From: JACDAN01 sp963847235
Lineage (GTDB): Bacteria; Actinomycetota; Thermoleophilia; Gaiellales; Gaiellaceae
DNA length: 64,000 bases
NCBI GenBank assembly: GCA_963847235.1
Contig: CAWJYU010000005.1
Span: forward strand, 62,001 to 126,000
Direction: 5' to 3'
The notes below the pieces were generated by a model. That model was given only the letters and a program-made list of their open reading frames with translations, had not been told where the DNA came from and searched no databases. Below are positions 18,545 through 27,694 of the stretch, piece by piece. Position 1 is the stretch's first letter; each line of letters begins with the position of its first letter. The position numbers were made by a program, and so were the translations under genes.

Positions 18545-19900
18545 ATGACGTGGGGAGCGACCGGATTCTCGCTGCCGGCGCTCGAGCTCTTCCCTGACTC
18601 GGCCGCGAGTGAACACGGAGAGCTCTCGCTCGGTGGTGTCACGGCGTCGCGGCTCGCCGAGGAGTTCGGCACGCCTCTCGTCGTCTACTGCGAGCAGACG
18701 CTCCTCGCGCACGCCGAGGCGTATCGCAGCTCTGCCCCCGACGCGCTCCTGCTCTATAGCGTCAAGGCGTTTCCGAACGTGGCGATCCTGGAGCTCGTCG
18801 CCGGCGCGGGCTACGGCGCCGACGTCTCTACGGCCGGCGAGCTCGCGTTCGCGCTCCGCGCCGGCATTCCGGGAGATCGCATCGTGCTCCACGGGAACAA
18901 CAAGAGCGACGAGGAGCTTGCCGCCGCGGCAGCGGCCGACGTCCGCTACGTCGTTCTCGACGCCCCAGACGAGGCTGCGCGGGCTGCCACGGCGGGAGTC
19001 GAGCGTGTGCTGGTCCGCGTGACCCCCGGGATCGAGGCAGAAACGCATGCGGCGATCACGACCGGCCATCGCGGCTCGAAGTTCGGGCTGCCGCCCGAAG
19101 ACGCTCTCGAGGCGATCGACGTGGCCCGCGCCGCGGGCCTCGAGGTCGCCGGCCTGCACGTGCACATCGGCTCGCAGCTGCTCGAGACGGCGGCTGTACG
19201 GACGACCATCGCCTGGCTGGCGGCCTTCGCAACCGAGTGTCGGACGCGCCTCGGTTGGGTGCCGGGCAGCATCGACCTCGGCGGCGGCCTCGGCGTCCAG
19301 CACGTGCTCAAGGAGGAGGCTCCGTCGATCGAGACGTTCGTGGGCGCTCTGATCGAGCGAGTCGCGGAAGAGTGGGAGCGGCACGAACTTCCGAGTGCCG
19401 ACCTCGTCCTCGAGCCCGGCCGCTCGCTCGTCGGACGAGCGGGTGTGACGCTCTACAGAATCGGCGTCGTCAAGCGCGCAAGCGAACGCGTCACGTACGT
19501 TGCGATCGACGGAGGCATGTCGGACAACCCACGACCGCAGCTGTACGGCGCGTTGTACAGCGCGATGGTCGCCGAGCGGATCGACGATCCTCCGACCGGC
19601 GTCTTCTCGGTCTGCGGCAAGCACTGCGAGTCCGGGGACGTCCTCATCGACGGAGTCCGGCTCGCGTCTCCGCGGCGCGGAGATGTCCTCGCAGTGCCCG
19701 CGACCGGTGCGTACACGCTTGCGATGTCTTCCAACTACAACGCGGTGCCGCGCCCGGCCGCCGTCCTCGTCTCCGAGGGTGAGGCGCGATTGATTCGCCG
19801 ACGCGAGTCGATCGAGGACCTCCTCGACCTGGAAGCTCAGTCGACCGACAGCTCAGCTCTCACCGCCGGCGGCGCCGGGACCGACGCAGTCGGCGAGTAG
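18545..19900 (+). CDS. lysA: Diaminopimelate decarboxylase-like PLP enzyme
   Basis: Converts meso-diaminopimelate to lysine, the last step of lysine synthesis. Fold type III decarboxylase of 451 residues. The PLP lysine is Lys74 in LLLYSVKAFPN; HVHIGSQLLE, GGGLGVQH and EPGRSLVGRAG line the PLP site; CGKHCESGDVL supplies the cross-subunit active-site Cys; AYTLAMSSNYNAVPRP is the C-terminal block with the substrate Tyr region. The order fits DapDC better than ornithine/arginine decarboxylases. No dap genes adjoin it. Monocistronic by appearance. Confidence 0.92.
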   Translation: MTWGATGFSLPALELFPDSAASEHGELSLGGVTASRLAEEFGTPLVVYCEQTLLAHAEAYRSSAPDALLLYSVKAFPNVAILELVAGAGYGADVSTAGELAFALRAGIPGDRIVLHGNNKSDEELAAAAAADVRYVVLDAPDEAARAATAGVERVLVRVTPGIEAETHAAITTGHRGSKFGLPPEDALEAIDVARAAGLEVAGLHVHIGSQLLETAAVRTTIAWLAAFATECRTRLGWVPGSIDLGGGLGVQHVLKEEAPSIETFVGALIERVAEEWERHELPSADLVLEPGRSLVGRAGVTLYRIGVVKRASERVTYVAIDGGMSDNPRPQLYGALYSAMVAERIDDPPTGVFSVCGKHCESGDVLIDGVRLASPRRGDVLAVPATGAYTLAMSSNYNAVPRPAAVLVSEGEARLIRRRESIEDLLDLEAQSTDSSALTAGGAGTDAVGE

Positions 19901-20086
19901 AGACACTTCTGGACGGCACGAGCCGCGTTCACGCTGCCGGCTCTGTCCGGCTCAAGTCGGCGGGCCGTCCGCCGAAGATCATTGTGTGACGACGATGCTC
20001 AACCGGGTTCGCGCTCGCCGCCGCCGCGCCGGTGTCGAACTGCTGCTGCTGATGCTCGCGGTCGGCCGCCGCTAGCAAGCGGCGAC

Positions 20087-20092
20087 TAGCCT
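20087..20092 (+). promoter_or_regulatory. -10 box of the VOC-protein gene
   Basis: TAGCCT, 6 bases before ATG 20099; no ribosome-binding site, so leaderless by layout. Confidence 0.5.
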
Positions 20093-20098
20093 GAACGG

Positions 20099-20500
20099 AT
20101 GGAGTTCCATCAGGGTCGGCTCCTCGATCACGTTCACCTCCGCGTCAGCGACCTCGAGGCCTCCAAGCGGTTCTACCGCGCCGCGGTCGAGGCGCTCGGG
20201 CGCTCGCTCACGCGCGAGACCGAAGCCGCATTTCTGCTCGACGAGCTCTACATCAGCGCAGACGGTGAGCCGTCGCGCGTGCACATCGCGTTTCAGGCAG
20301 CCGACCGGGACGCCGTACAGCGTTTCTACGACGCGGCTCTCGCTGCCGGCGGCCGCGACAACGGGCCGCCCGGCGAGCGCGACTATCACCCGGGCTACTA
20401 CGCCGCCTACGTCCTCGATCCGGATGGAAACAACGTCGAGGCCGTCTTCCACGGCCCGTCGAAGCGGTCCGCAGCGTCGGTGATCGTCACTCCGGCCTGA
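20099..20500 (+). CDS. VOC superfamily (glyoxalase/dioxygenase-fold) protein
   Basis: 133 residues with the paired beta-alpha-beta-beta-beta repeats of the vicinal oxygen chelate fold: LLDHVHLRVSDLEASKRFYRAAVEALG opens module one (metal-ligand His in DHVHLRV) and HIAFQAADRDAVQRFYDAAL opens module two, ending YYAAYVLDPDGNNVEAVFHG with the conserved DPDGNNVE turn and Glu ligand. A complete ligand set suggests a metal-dependent enzyme such as a lyase or dioxygenase, but the substrate cannot be told. Stands between lysA and a convergent secreted protein gene, whose stop is adjacent. Confidence 0.85.
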   Translation: MEFHQGRLLDHVHLRVSDLEASKRFYRAAVEALGRSLTRETEAAFLLDELYISADGEPSRVHIAFQAADRDAVQRFYDAALAAGGRDNGPPGERDYHPGYYAAYVLDPDGNNVEAVFHGPSKRSAASVIVTPA

Positions 20501-20956
20501 TCAGATCCTCGCGTCGAGCTCGCACCCCGAGCCCGGCCCGACGACTCGTCCGCCGACGACGCCCGACCCGCTCGCGCAGTACAGCTGGTCACCGGGGAAG
20601 GCGACCGGATGGTTGTCGTACGAGAACAGGTCGATGCCGAGGAAGCAAGCTGACGCGTTCACACAGGTCCGCCGATCGCTGCCGACCGGCAGGAGGGGCA
20701 GGCTCACGCCGTCCCTCGTGAACTCCGTGATCGTGGTGTCGATGCGCTGCTTCGTCGTCTCGCACCGAACGCCGACGAGCAGGGTCGCAAGCACGATGTA
20801 GTCGTCGATCGAGGGCTCGACGACAAAGGTGCAGTCGGCCGCCGAATCCGGGGGAGGAGGCGGCGGAGGGGGCGGCTTGCGCTTGCCGGCGGCGATGCCG
20901 GGGATCGCCAGCGCAAGGGTCAGCGCGAACAGGACGGAAAGGCGCAGGGCGCTCAT
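20501..20956 (-). CDS. Secreted hypothetical protein with polyproline linker
   Basis: A 151-residue protein: signal peptide MSALRLSVLFALTLALAIPG with cleavage near AAG, a run of nine prolines, then a compact domain with six cysteines in the pattern expected for exported disulfide-bonded proteins (DCTFVVEP, VRCETTKQ, RRTCVNASACFLGID, YCASGSG, GCELDARI). No family recognised. The start has a strong ribosome-binding site (GGGAGG) close to the ATG, so its transcript has a leader. It may be an envelope or surface protein. Confidence 0.7.
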   Translation of the reverse strand: MSALRLSVLFALTLALAIPGIAAGKRKPPPPPPPPPDSAADCTFVVEPSIDDYIVLATLLVGVRCETTKQRIDTTITEFTRDGVSLPLLPVGSDRRTCVNASACFLGIDLFSYDNHPVAFPGDQLYCASGSGVVGGRVVGPGSGCELDARI

Positions 20957-21081
20957 CGTTTCCTCCCTCTCGAGTTCTCTCTCCCAGACGGACTACGGGG
21001 TGGTCGCGGGTCCCGGTTCGCGGCGATAAGGAGAACTGATCAGCTTCTCGGCCCGACGGGCCCTCCGCGGGTTGAGCACCG

Positions 21082-21861
21082 CTAGAGCGGCACCGTGACC
21101 CGGCTGGGGGCACCGAACTCGGGCGAGAGGAGGACCTCGCCGTCCGAGGTGAAGCGAGGCTTCCCCAAGAGCTCGAAGCGCTCCCAGACATCGTGAGGTG
21201 GAACCCAACCCTTCTCGACCTCACCGAAGACGTCGACCTGGCGGTGGGACCCTGAATCGACGCCGACGAAGGTGAGGCGGCCACGCTTGAACGTTCCGCC
21301 CGGAGTCGGCTCGGTTTCAGGAGTCTCGCCCGGTTCCGGCAGCCACCACCACGTGAAGCCCTCCGAGATCGCGACGAGCCTGCCGTCCGGGCTGAACGTT
21401 GGTCCCTGGACGGCGTTCGTTTCCCGCGTCGTGTAGCCCTCACTCTCGAGCTGCCTCGCGGCGCCGTGCTCGAGTGACACGAGGTTGACGCCTCCCTCGG
21501 ATTGGTGCCACCAAAGGACGGCAGCGCGGTCGCCGCGCGGGGACAACGAAACGTAGGTGTTGCAACACGCCCATGGCCTCACGACGCACCGACTGGTCAG
21601 CCCACGCTCCGGCCACGACCGAAGCTCGAAGTCGTCTCCGTACTCGCCGACCAAGAGCGCGACCGTGGCGCCGTCCTGCGACCAAGAAATCGATTTGGCT
21701 CGCGGGCGCCAGACCAGATCGCCGGTCTCGAGATCCCAGACGCAGCATTCCTCTCTCACCACCTCCGACACCTCCGCCGCAATCAGACGACCCGACGGGT
21801 GCCGGCCGTGGATCCAGAAGTCGTCGAGGTTGCGGAGCGCTTCAGGATCCGCCGAGGGCAT
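21082..21861 (-). CDS. Beta-propeller-like hypothetical protein
   Basis: 259 residues with repeated propeller-type strands: HPSGRLIAAEV, CCVWDLETGDLVW, ISWSQDGATVALL, VSLSPRGDRAAVLWW, PTFSPDGRLVAISEG and FTSDGEVLLSPE. This is the TolB/WD40 style, with perhaps five blades. No signal peptide or membrane helix, so it is probably cytoplasmic. It lies 14 bases downstream of the fabI stop on the same strand and is probably its operon partner, but no link to fatty-acid synthesis is evident. Confidence 0.6.
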   Translation of the reverse strand: MPSADPEALRNLDDFWIHGRHPSGRLIAAEVSEVVREECCVWDLETGDLVWRPRAKSISWSQDGATVALLVGEYGDDFELRSWPERGLTSRCVVRPWACCNTYVSLSPRGDRAAVLWWHQSEGGVNLVSLEHGAARQLESEGYTTRETNAVQGPTFSPDGRLVAISEGFTWWWLPEPGETPETEPTPGGTFKRGRLTFVGVDSGSHRQVDVFGEVEKGWVPPHDVWERFELLGKPRFTSDGEVLLSPEFGAPSRVTVPL

Positions 21862-21875
21862 GCTGCGAGCTCCGT

Positions 21876-22655
21876 CTACATGCCCATCGCGTGGAAGCCG
21901 CTGTCCACGTACAGCGTCGTGGCCGTGACGTTGTCGGCCTCGTCGGAGAGGAGATAGGCGGCCGCGGCGCCCACGTCGTCCGAGTCGATCGGCCGGTGGA
22001 GCGGCGAGCGCTCCTCGACGATCGACTCCATCGTCGGGAAGCCGGCGATCGAGCGGGCCGCGAGCGTGCGAACGGGACCTGCCGAGATCGCGTTCACCCG
22101 GATGTTCTTCTGGCCGAGGTCCCAGGCGAGGTACTGGACGGACGAGTCCAGCGCCGACTTGGCGACGCCCATCACGTTGTAGTGCGGCACGGCACGCAGG
22201 CCGCCCAGGTACGTCATCGTCAGGATCGAGCCGCCGCCGGCCGCCTCCATCAGCGGCTCAGCCGCCCGCGACAGAGCGACGAGCGAGTAGGCGCTGACGT
22301 CGAGCGCCATCCAGAACCGGTCTCGGGGCGTGTCCGTGAAGCGCCCTTCGAGATCCTCGGCGGCCGCGAAGGCGACGGAGTGCACCAAGATGTCCAGCCC
22401 GCCGTCGAACGTCTCCCCCACCTCCCGCAAGACCCGGTCGACATCTTCGTCCGACCGGACGTCGCAGGAGGTGATCAACGGGCTCGAGACCGATTCCGCG
22501 AGCTCTCGGACGCTCTTCTCGATCCGCTCGCCTTGGTAGGTGAAGGCGAGCTGGGCGCCTTCCTCCGCGAGGCGCCGGCCGATCGCCCACGCGATCGAGC
22601 GCTTGTTCGCAACACCGGTCACCAACCCGCGCTTGCCTTCGAACCTCCCGGCCAC
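21876..22655 (-). CDS. fabI: Enoyl-ACP reductase (NADH), FabI type
   Basis: Reduces trans-2-enoyl-ACP in each cycle of type II fatty-acid synthesis. 259 residues. The FabI-specific cofactor motif is GVANKRSIAWAIGRRLAEEGAQLAFTYQGERIE; the catalytic pair is in YNVMGVAKSALDSSVQYLAWDLG (Tyr-x6-Lys); AGPVRTLAARSI is the substrate/triclosan loop, and the end IDSDDVGAAAAYLLSDEADNVTATTLYVDSG is complete. GTG start at 22655, 6 bases after TAGGAT and within a tandem repeat shared with the divergent protease gene. Confidence 0.95.
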   Translation of the reverse strand: MAGRFEGKRGLVTGVANKRSIAWAIGRRLAEEGAQLAFTYQGERIEKSVRELAESVSSPLITSCDVRSDEDVDRVLREVGETFDGGLDILVHSVAFAAAEDLEGRFTDTPRDRFWMALDVSAYSLVALSRAAEPLMEAAGGGSILTMTYLGGLRAVPHYNVMGVAKSALDSSVQYLAWDLGQKNIRVNAISAGPVRTLAARSIAGFPTMESIVEERSPLHRPIDSDDVGAAAAYLLSDEADNVTATTLYVDSGFHAMGM

Positions 22656-22699
22656 AAGACGATCCTAAGCTGTGGCCACAAAACGCTCCCAACCTGTGG
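22652..22699. repeat. Tandem pair of 24-bp repeats in the fabI/protease promoter
   Basis: Units 22652-22675 and 22676-22699 are directly adjacent and 20 of 24 bases match. Each begins CCACAA and ends CTGTGG, so each unit also has inverted ends. Unit one carries the fabI -10 (TAGGAT read on the minus strand, 22662-22667) and the fabI start; unit two abuts the -10 of the protease (TACCCT 22701-22706). Confidence 0.7.
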
Positions 22700-22700
22700 C

Positions 22701-22706
22701 TACCCT
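22701..22706 (+). promoter_or_regulatory. -10 box of the subtilase gene
   Basis: TACCCT followed by 7 bases and TTG 22714, which opens a clean signal peptide. This favours TTG 22714 over the upstream in-frame GTG 22672. Confidence 0.45.
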
Positions 22707-22713
22707 GTTGTTC

Positions 22714-25700
22714 TTGCGCCGTCAGCTCGTGCTCATCGTTCCGATCGCGGCGCTTGCCCTCGCAGCGTCGGCGTCCGCGGCTCTCCAGCCCGTCGACCGC
22801 ACCTTCGGCGAGGTCACGGTACCCCGGGTCACGAAGGGAACGCTCACGGTTCCGCAGGCGCAGCGCTCGGGCCAGGTCACGGTGATCGCGACGCTGAGGC
22901 TGCCGCCGCTCGCCGCCGCGCACGGGCCTGGGCTCTTCGCGACGCTCGGCCAGAGCAGGCTGGACACCGCAAGCGCCTCGTCGCGTGCGTATCTCGCGCG
23001 CATCCACGCGGAGCAGGCCACCGCCGCCCGAGCGATCCGCACGGCGATCCCCGGCGCGCAGCTCGGCTACCGGTTCCAGATGGTCCTCAACGGGATCACC
23101 GTGCACCTCCCCGTGCGGCGCCTCCCTCGGCTGCACGCACTCGGCTCGGTCGCCCGCGTCTATCCCAGCGTGCGGCACTACCTCAAGACGAACCGCAGCC
23201 CCGGCGTCATCGGTGCCACAGCCTTCACAACCTCGAGCGGCGCGACGGGCGCCGGCGTGAAGGTTGCGGTCGTCGACGACGGGATCGACCAGACGAACCC
23301 CTCCTTCAACGCGAGCGGGTTCGCCTACCCGGCGGGCTTCCCGAAGGGGCAGCGTGCCTACACGACGCCGAAGGTGATCGTGGCGCGGAGCTTCATCCTC
23401 CGTGGAACGGGTGCGCGGAGCCAGTTGCCCGTCGATCCCCGAGCCTCCTTCCACGGGACGCACGTCGCAGGGATTGCCGCGGGCCGCGCCGGGACCGGTT
23501 CGCCCGGCGGGCGCGATCATCCGCCGACCACGGGGCTGAGCGGCGTGGCGCCGAACGCGTGGATCGGGAACTACCGCGTCTTCAACGTCCCGACCCCGGC
23601 CGGGCACATCTCGACGACCGGGCAGACGGTCGCGGCGTTCGAGCAGGCCGTCCGCGACGGGATGGACGTCATCAACTACTCGGGCGGCTCGCCCGCCATC
23701 GATCCCCGCACCGACGCGATGATCGAGACGATCGCGAACGTGACCCGCGCCGGCGTGGTCGTGGTCGCATCAGCCGGCAACGACCGTGACGACTTCGGCT
23801 TCGGCTCGACCGGCTCGCCGTCCACGGCGCCCGAGGCGATCGGCGTGGCGGCAACCTCCAACACGCACGTGTTCGCGCCTGCGCTTGCAGTCAACGTGCC
23901 GACCGCTCCGGCGTCGGTCCGGCGCATCCCGTTCAAGCCCGACGCGCTCGGAGCACCCTCGGAGTGGGGCCAGTCCGACCGCTCGCTCGTGGACGTCACC
24001 GCGATCACCGGGACGAACGGCCAACCCGTCCCGACCCAGCTCTGCGGAATTGGACGAAACCCGAACGCCGGCACGAACCCGCTTCCCCGCGGCACGCTGG
24101 CAGGCTCCTTCGCGCTGATCACCCGCGGGCACTGCACGTTCCTGTCGAAGGCGGTCCGCGCTGCCCAGGCGGGCGCCGCCGGGCTCATCGTGGTCGACAA
24201 CCGCTTCGGCGAGGCGAATCCGATCCCGCTGGTGCTGCCGGTTCGCTCCGGGATGATCTCGGATCTCGACGGCGCTGCGCTTCGCGCCTACCTCGCGACC
24301 CGCGGCGGCCGCGCGCCGATCCGGATCGGCCCGGGCGTGACCGAGATCGAGACGGGCCGCAGCGGCGTGATCACGAGCTTCTCGGCAGGCGGCCCGAGCG
24401 CCTTCGGCCACCAGCTCAAGCCGGACGTCGCTGCGCCGGGCGGCGAGATCCTCTCCGCCACCCTCCGCGAGTACACCGGCGGCTCGCCGTTCGCGAACTT
24501 CGACGGGACCAGCATGTCGGCGCCGCACGTCACCGGCGCCGTCGCGCTCCTGACCCAGCGGCACCCGGACTGGTCGGTGCGCCAGATGAAGTCGGCGCTC
24601 ATGTCCACCGCCGGAGCCGCGTGGGGGAACAGCGGGCGCACCCAGGAGGCGTCCGTGCTCCTCCAGGGTGCAGGCCTCGTGAACGTCGGGGCCGCCGACA
24701 GCCCGCTGATCTTCACCGAGCCGGGCTCACTGTCCTTCGGCGATATGAACCTGCTCGCCGGCGTGACGTCGAAGCAGTTGCTCCTTTCCGTGAGAGATGC
24801 AGGCGGCGGCGCAGGGACGTGGACAGTGCAGCTCCAGCCGCAGTCCGCGAGCACGGGAGCGATGCTCGAGCTCCCGCCCGCCGTGACCGTCGCGCCGGGC
24901 GGCTCAGTCGACGTCCAGGTCACGGCCCGCGTCGACAGCGCCGCGCCGAAGGGTGACAACTACGGATTCGTCGTGCTCCGCCGAGGCGCGACGGTCCGCC
25001 GCGTCCCGTACGCCTTCTTCGTCACGCGGCCCGGCCTCCACTCGGTGACCGCCCGCCAGCTCCGCCGCGTCCAGGAGGGCAGCACGCGGACGGGTCAATC
25101 CCTCGCGGACGTGTACCGCTTCCCGGCGGCGCCGTTCGGCCACTCGCCGGACTACGGCGTCGGCCCGGACATGCGCGAGGACGGCGGTGAGCGGCTGTAC
25201 ACGATCCGCGTGCGCAACCGGGTCGTGAACATCGGCGCCGCCGTCATCTCGTCGTCTGCGGGCGCCGCGATCGATCCGTTCTTCCTCGGCGCGAAGGACG
25301 AGAACGCCGTCCAGGGCTACGTCGGCACGCCGACCAACATCAACGGGTTGACCGTGGGCTACCGGCTTCCTATCGGAGCCGCGGGCGCCGTGTTCGCGCC
25401 GGCCGGGACGTACTACGTCTCCGTCGACTCGGGACGCGACGAGTTCACCGACGCGCGGCTCGCGGGCACGTACCGGCTCCGGTCGTGGGTGAACGACATG
25501 AACCCACCGCTCGTCCGGCTCCTGACGACACGGGTCAGCGCGGGCCGGCCGACGATCGCGATCCAGACGCTCGACCGCGGTGCCGGCGTCGATCCGTTCT
25601 CGCTGGTCCTGAACTACGGCCGCGTGCTCGTCGGCGCCGCGGCGTACGACCCCTTCTCCGGCATTGCGCTCTTCCCGCTACCGGCCGAGGCGCCGCAGAT

Positions 25701-26103
25701 TCGCGCCGGACGGCTTCGCGCGACGTTCCAGGCCGCGGACTACCAGGAGGCGAAGAACGCAGACGTGTTCGGTCGTGACCTGATGCCGAACACGCAGGTC
25801 CGCGAGACGCGTCTGCGCGTCGTCTCGGGCCCGACGCTCACCTGGCTCACACCGCTGCCGAGGACCTGCGTCGGTCGAACCGTGCCGCTGCTCGTCGTCG
25901 CCGGCCCGGCCGGAACCGCGCGAACGGCGCGCTTCTTCGACGGCAAGCGGCAGATCCGGGTGCTCCGGCGGAACACGGCCGGCCTCTACGGCACCAGCTG
26001 GCGGACCCGCGGCGCCAGGCGCGGGCTGCACACGCTCCGCGCGGTCGTGCAGATCCGTGGCAAGCGGGTCGAGGCGACGCGCGTCGTCCGCGTTTGCCGG
26101 TAG
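22714..26103 (+). CDS. Secreted subtilisin-like (S8) serine protease with PA domain
   Basis: About 1129 residues. Signal peptide RRQLVLIVPIAALALAASASA, an inhibitor-like propeptide, then the S8 catalytic domain with triad Asp188 (VAVVDDGID), His247 (FHGTHVAGIAAG) and Ser600 (DGTSMSAPHVTGAVALL). A PA insertion domain (about 440-545, ITRGHCTFLSKAVRAAQAGAAGLIVVDN) lies between His and Ser, as in large extracellular subtilases, followed by Fn3-like and beta-rich C-terminal domains that may bind substrate or cell wall. Start TTG 22714 or TTG 22708 is preferred; GTG 22672 would place promoter repeats in the protein. Its end overlaps the next gene by 10 bases. Confidence 0.92.
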   Translation: MRRQLVLIVPIAALALAASASAALQPVDRTFGEVTVPRVTKGTLTVPQAQRSGQVTVIATLRLPPLAAAHGPGLFATLGQSRLDTASASSRAYLARIHAEQATAARAIRTAIPGAQLGYRFQMVLNGITVHLPVRRLPRLHALGSVARVYPSVRHYLKTNRSPGVIGATAFTTSSGATGAGVKVAVVDDGIDQTNPSFNASGFAYPAGFPKGQRAYTTPKVIVARSFILRGTGARSQLPVDPRASFHGTHVAGIAAGRAGTGSPGGRDHPPTTGLSGVAPNAWIGNYRVFNVPTPAGHISTTGQTVAAFEQAVRDGMDVINYSGGSPAIDPRTDAMIETIANVTRAGVVVVASAGNDRDDFGFGSTGSPSTAPEAIGVAATSNTHVFAPALAVNVPTAPASVRRIPFKPDALGAPSEWGQSDRSLVDVTAITGTNGQPVPTQLCGIGRNPNAGTNPLPRGTLAGSFALITRGHCTFLSKAVRAAQAGAAGLIVVDNRFGEANPIPLVLPVRSGMISDLDGAALRAYLATRGGRAPIRIGPGVTEIETGRSGVITSFSAGGPSAFGHQLKPDVAAPGGEILSATLREYTGGSPFANFDGTSMSAPHVTGAVALLTQRHPDWSVRQMKSALMSTAGAAWGNSGRTQEASVLLQGAGLVNVGAADSPLIFTEPGSLSFGDMNLLAGVTSKQLLLSVRDAGGGAGTWTVQLQPQSASTGAMLELPPAVTVAPGGSVDVQVTARVDSAAPKGDNYGFVVLRRGATVRRVPYAFFVTRPGLHSVTARQLRRVQEGSTRTGQSLADVYRFPAAPFGHSPDYGVGPDMREDGGERLYTIRVRNRVVNIGAAVISSSAGAAIDPFFLGAKDENAVQGYVGTPTNINGLTVGYRLPIGAAGAVFAPAGTYYVSVDSGRDEFTDARLAGTYRLRSWVNDMNPPLVRLLTTRVSAGRPTIAIQTLDRGAGVDPFSLVLNYGRVLVGAAAYDPFSGIALFPLPAEAPQIRAGRLRATFQAADYQEAKNADVFGRDLMPNTQVRETRLRVVSGPTLTWLTPLPRTCVGRTVPLLVVAGPAGTARTARFFDGKRQIRVLRRNTAGLYGTSWRTRGARRGLHTLRAVVQIRGKRVEATRVVRVCR

Positions 26104-26855
26104 CGGTCGTCACAGGCGGCAGCTCGGGAATCGGCGCCGCCGTCGCTCGACGCCTCGCGGAGGAGGGCTGGCACTGCGTCCTCGTCGCCCGCAACGAGGA
26201 GCGGCTCGCGGCCGTCGCGGCCGAGATCGGCGGCGAGCACGAGGTCTGCGACGTCGGCGACCGAGAGGCCGTCGACCGCATGGCCGCCGCGGTCCGTGAG
26301 CGGCATCCGGCAATCAAGCTCCTTGTCAACAATGCGGGGTTGTCGGGCCGGACGCCCGGCGATCGTCGCCGCCCGGGCTTCGTCGAGACCGATCCCGAGC
26401 TGATCGAGCAGCTCTTCCGGATCAACGTGCTTGGTGCCGTCTGGTGCCTGCGCGCATTTCTGCCGGCGCTCGAGGCCGCCAAGCCGTCGCACGTCGTCAA
26501 CGTGGCATCGGTAGCGGGCACCGTCGCCGTCCCACCGGGGCTCTACTCGGCGACGAAGCACGCGCTCGTCGCGTTCTCGCGTTCGCTGGCCGGCTGGCTG
26601 CCGGCGCAGGGAATCCACGTCCACACCGTCAATCCCGGGTTCGTCGAGACGCCGGGCTTCCCGCAGCGCGGCGTGCTCGGCAGCCGGCTCCTCGAGCGGG
26701 CGGTCGTGAGCCCGGAGTACGTGGCCAGGCGGATCGTCGCGGCGGTGGAACGCAACCGCCCCGAGATCTTCGCGCCCGGGTGGTACAGGGTTCCGGCGGT
26801 CGCCCAGGCGCTCGCGCCGGGCCTGGTGAGCCGCCTGCTGTCCCGCCGTCGGTAA
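26094..26855 (+). CDS. Short-chain dehydrogenase/reductase
   Basis: NAD(P)-dependent oxidoreductase of the classical SDR type, 253 residues. Cofactor loop VTGGSSGIGAAVARRLAEEG, NNAGLSG, catalytic Ser in NVASVAGTVAVP, YSATK with Tyr and Lys, and NPGFVETPGF after the active site. The substrate is unknown. The TTG at 26094 lies inside the protease 3' end, so translation may be coupled to it. Followed 9 bases later by a thioredoxin-fold gene. Confidence 0.88.
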   Translation: MPVAVVTGGSSGIGAAVARRLAEEGWHCVLVARNEERLAAVAAEIGGEHEVCDVGDREAVDRMAAAVRERHPAIKLLVNNAGLSGRTPGDRRRPGFVETDPELIEQLFRINVLGAVWCLRAFLPALEAAKPSHVVNVASVAGTVAVPPGLYSATKHALVAFSRSLAGWLPAQGIHVHTVNPGFVETPGFPQRGVLGSRLLERAVVSPEYVARRIVAAVERNRPEIFAPGWYRVPAVAQALAPGLVSRLLSRRR

Positions 26856-26864
26856 GTTGCCGCC

Positions 26865-27167
26865 GTGACCGTCGAGCTCCTCTACTGGGAGGGATGTCCG
26901 TCCCACGACGAGGCGCGCGAGCTGCTCGAGGAGGTCCTGCGCGAGCGCGGCCTCGACGCCGACGTGGAGATCAGACACGTCGCGACCCGCGAGGAGGCGG
27001 TCGAGCTGGGCTTTCCCGGCTCGCCGACGATCCGGATCGACGGTCGCGACATCGATCCTGCAGGTGCAGCCGAGCCGCCTTCGCTGAGCTGCAGGATCTA
27101 CAACCTGCCCGACGGCCGCGTCTCGCCGATCCCATCCCGCGAACAGCTCGAGGAGGCCCTCACATGA
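26865..27167 (+). CDS. Thioredoxin-fold small protein (single Cys active site)
   Basis: 100 residues: VELLYWEGCPSHDEARELLEEVLRERGL, then RHVATREEAVELGFPGSPTIRIDGRDIDP with the cis-Pro loop (GSPTI), the glutaredoxin-like fold. The active-site motif is GCPSH: the first Cys is kept and the second position is Ser, so it works, if at all, through a monothiol mechanism. Another Cys (SLSCRIYN) lies near residue 80. Related small proteins accompany mercury or redox genes; here it overlaps by 4 bases a redoxin gene, which suggests the two act together. Confidence 0.7.
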   Translation: MTVELLYWEGCPSHDEARELLEEVLRERGLDADVEIRHVATREEAVELGFPGSPTIRIDGRDIDPAGAAEPPSLSCRIYNLPDGRVSPIPSREQLEEALT

Positions 27168-27694
27168 GCCTGACCCTTGCCACCGAGGCACCGCGGTTCG
27201 ACCTTCCCGGAGTCGACGGCCGCAACCACTCGCTGGACGACTACGCCGATGCTCCGATCCTGGCCGTCGTCTGGTCGTGCAACCACTGCCCGTACGTGAT
27301 CGCGTGGGAGGGCCGGATGAAGGCGCTCCAGGACGACTACGGCGACCGCGGCTTCCGCCTGGTCGCCATCAACTCGAACGACGCGGAGAACTACCCGGCC
27401 GACTCGTTCGAGGCGATGCAGCGGCGGGCGCAGGAGCAGGGGTTCAACTTCGACTACCTGTGGGACGAGGATCAGTCGATCGCGCGGCAGTACGGCCCCG
27501 AGCGGACGCCCGAGGTCTTCCTCTTCGACCGCAACCGCCGGCTCGTCTACCACGGGGCGATCGACGACAGCCGCGAGGAGGAGGGAGTGAGCGAGCGCTA
27601 CGTGCGCGACGCGATCGAGGCGCTGCTCGCCGGCCAGGATCCGCCGGTCAGCGAGACCCCGCCGGTGGGCTGCTCGGTCAAGTGGAAGGAGTAG
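27164..27694 (+). CDS. Redoxin/thioredoxin-like family protein (AhpC/TSA type)
   Basis: 176 residues: APRFDLPGVDGRNHSLDDYADAPILAVVWSCNHCPYVIAWEGRMKALQDDYGDRGFRLVAINSND. The CNHC pair in WSCNHCPYV is the conserved active site of this bacterial redoxin subgroup, and RTPEVFLFDRNRRLVYHGAIDDS is the usual cis-Pro and C-terminal region. Probably a cytoplasmic thiol oxidoreductase; the substrate is not known. The ATGA overlap with the upstream monothiol protein implies a two-gene redox module. Confidence 0.85.
   Translation: MSLTLATEAPRFDLPGVDGRNHSLDDYADAPILAVVWSCNHCPYVIAWEGRMKALQDDYGDRGFRLVAINSNDAENYPADSFEAMQRRAQEQGFNFDYLWDEDQSIARQYGPERTPEVFLFDRNRRLVYHGAIDDSREEEGVSERYVRDAIEALLAGQDPPVSETPPVGCSVKWKE

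Noticed and set aside
19986..20075. 29-codon ORF beginning MTTMLNRVRARRRR
   Set aside because: No ribosome-binding site, no TANNNT box at the leaderless distance, and Arg-rich low-complexity product; too weak to call.
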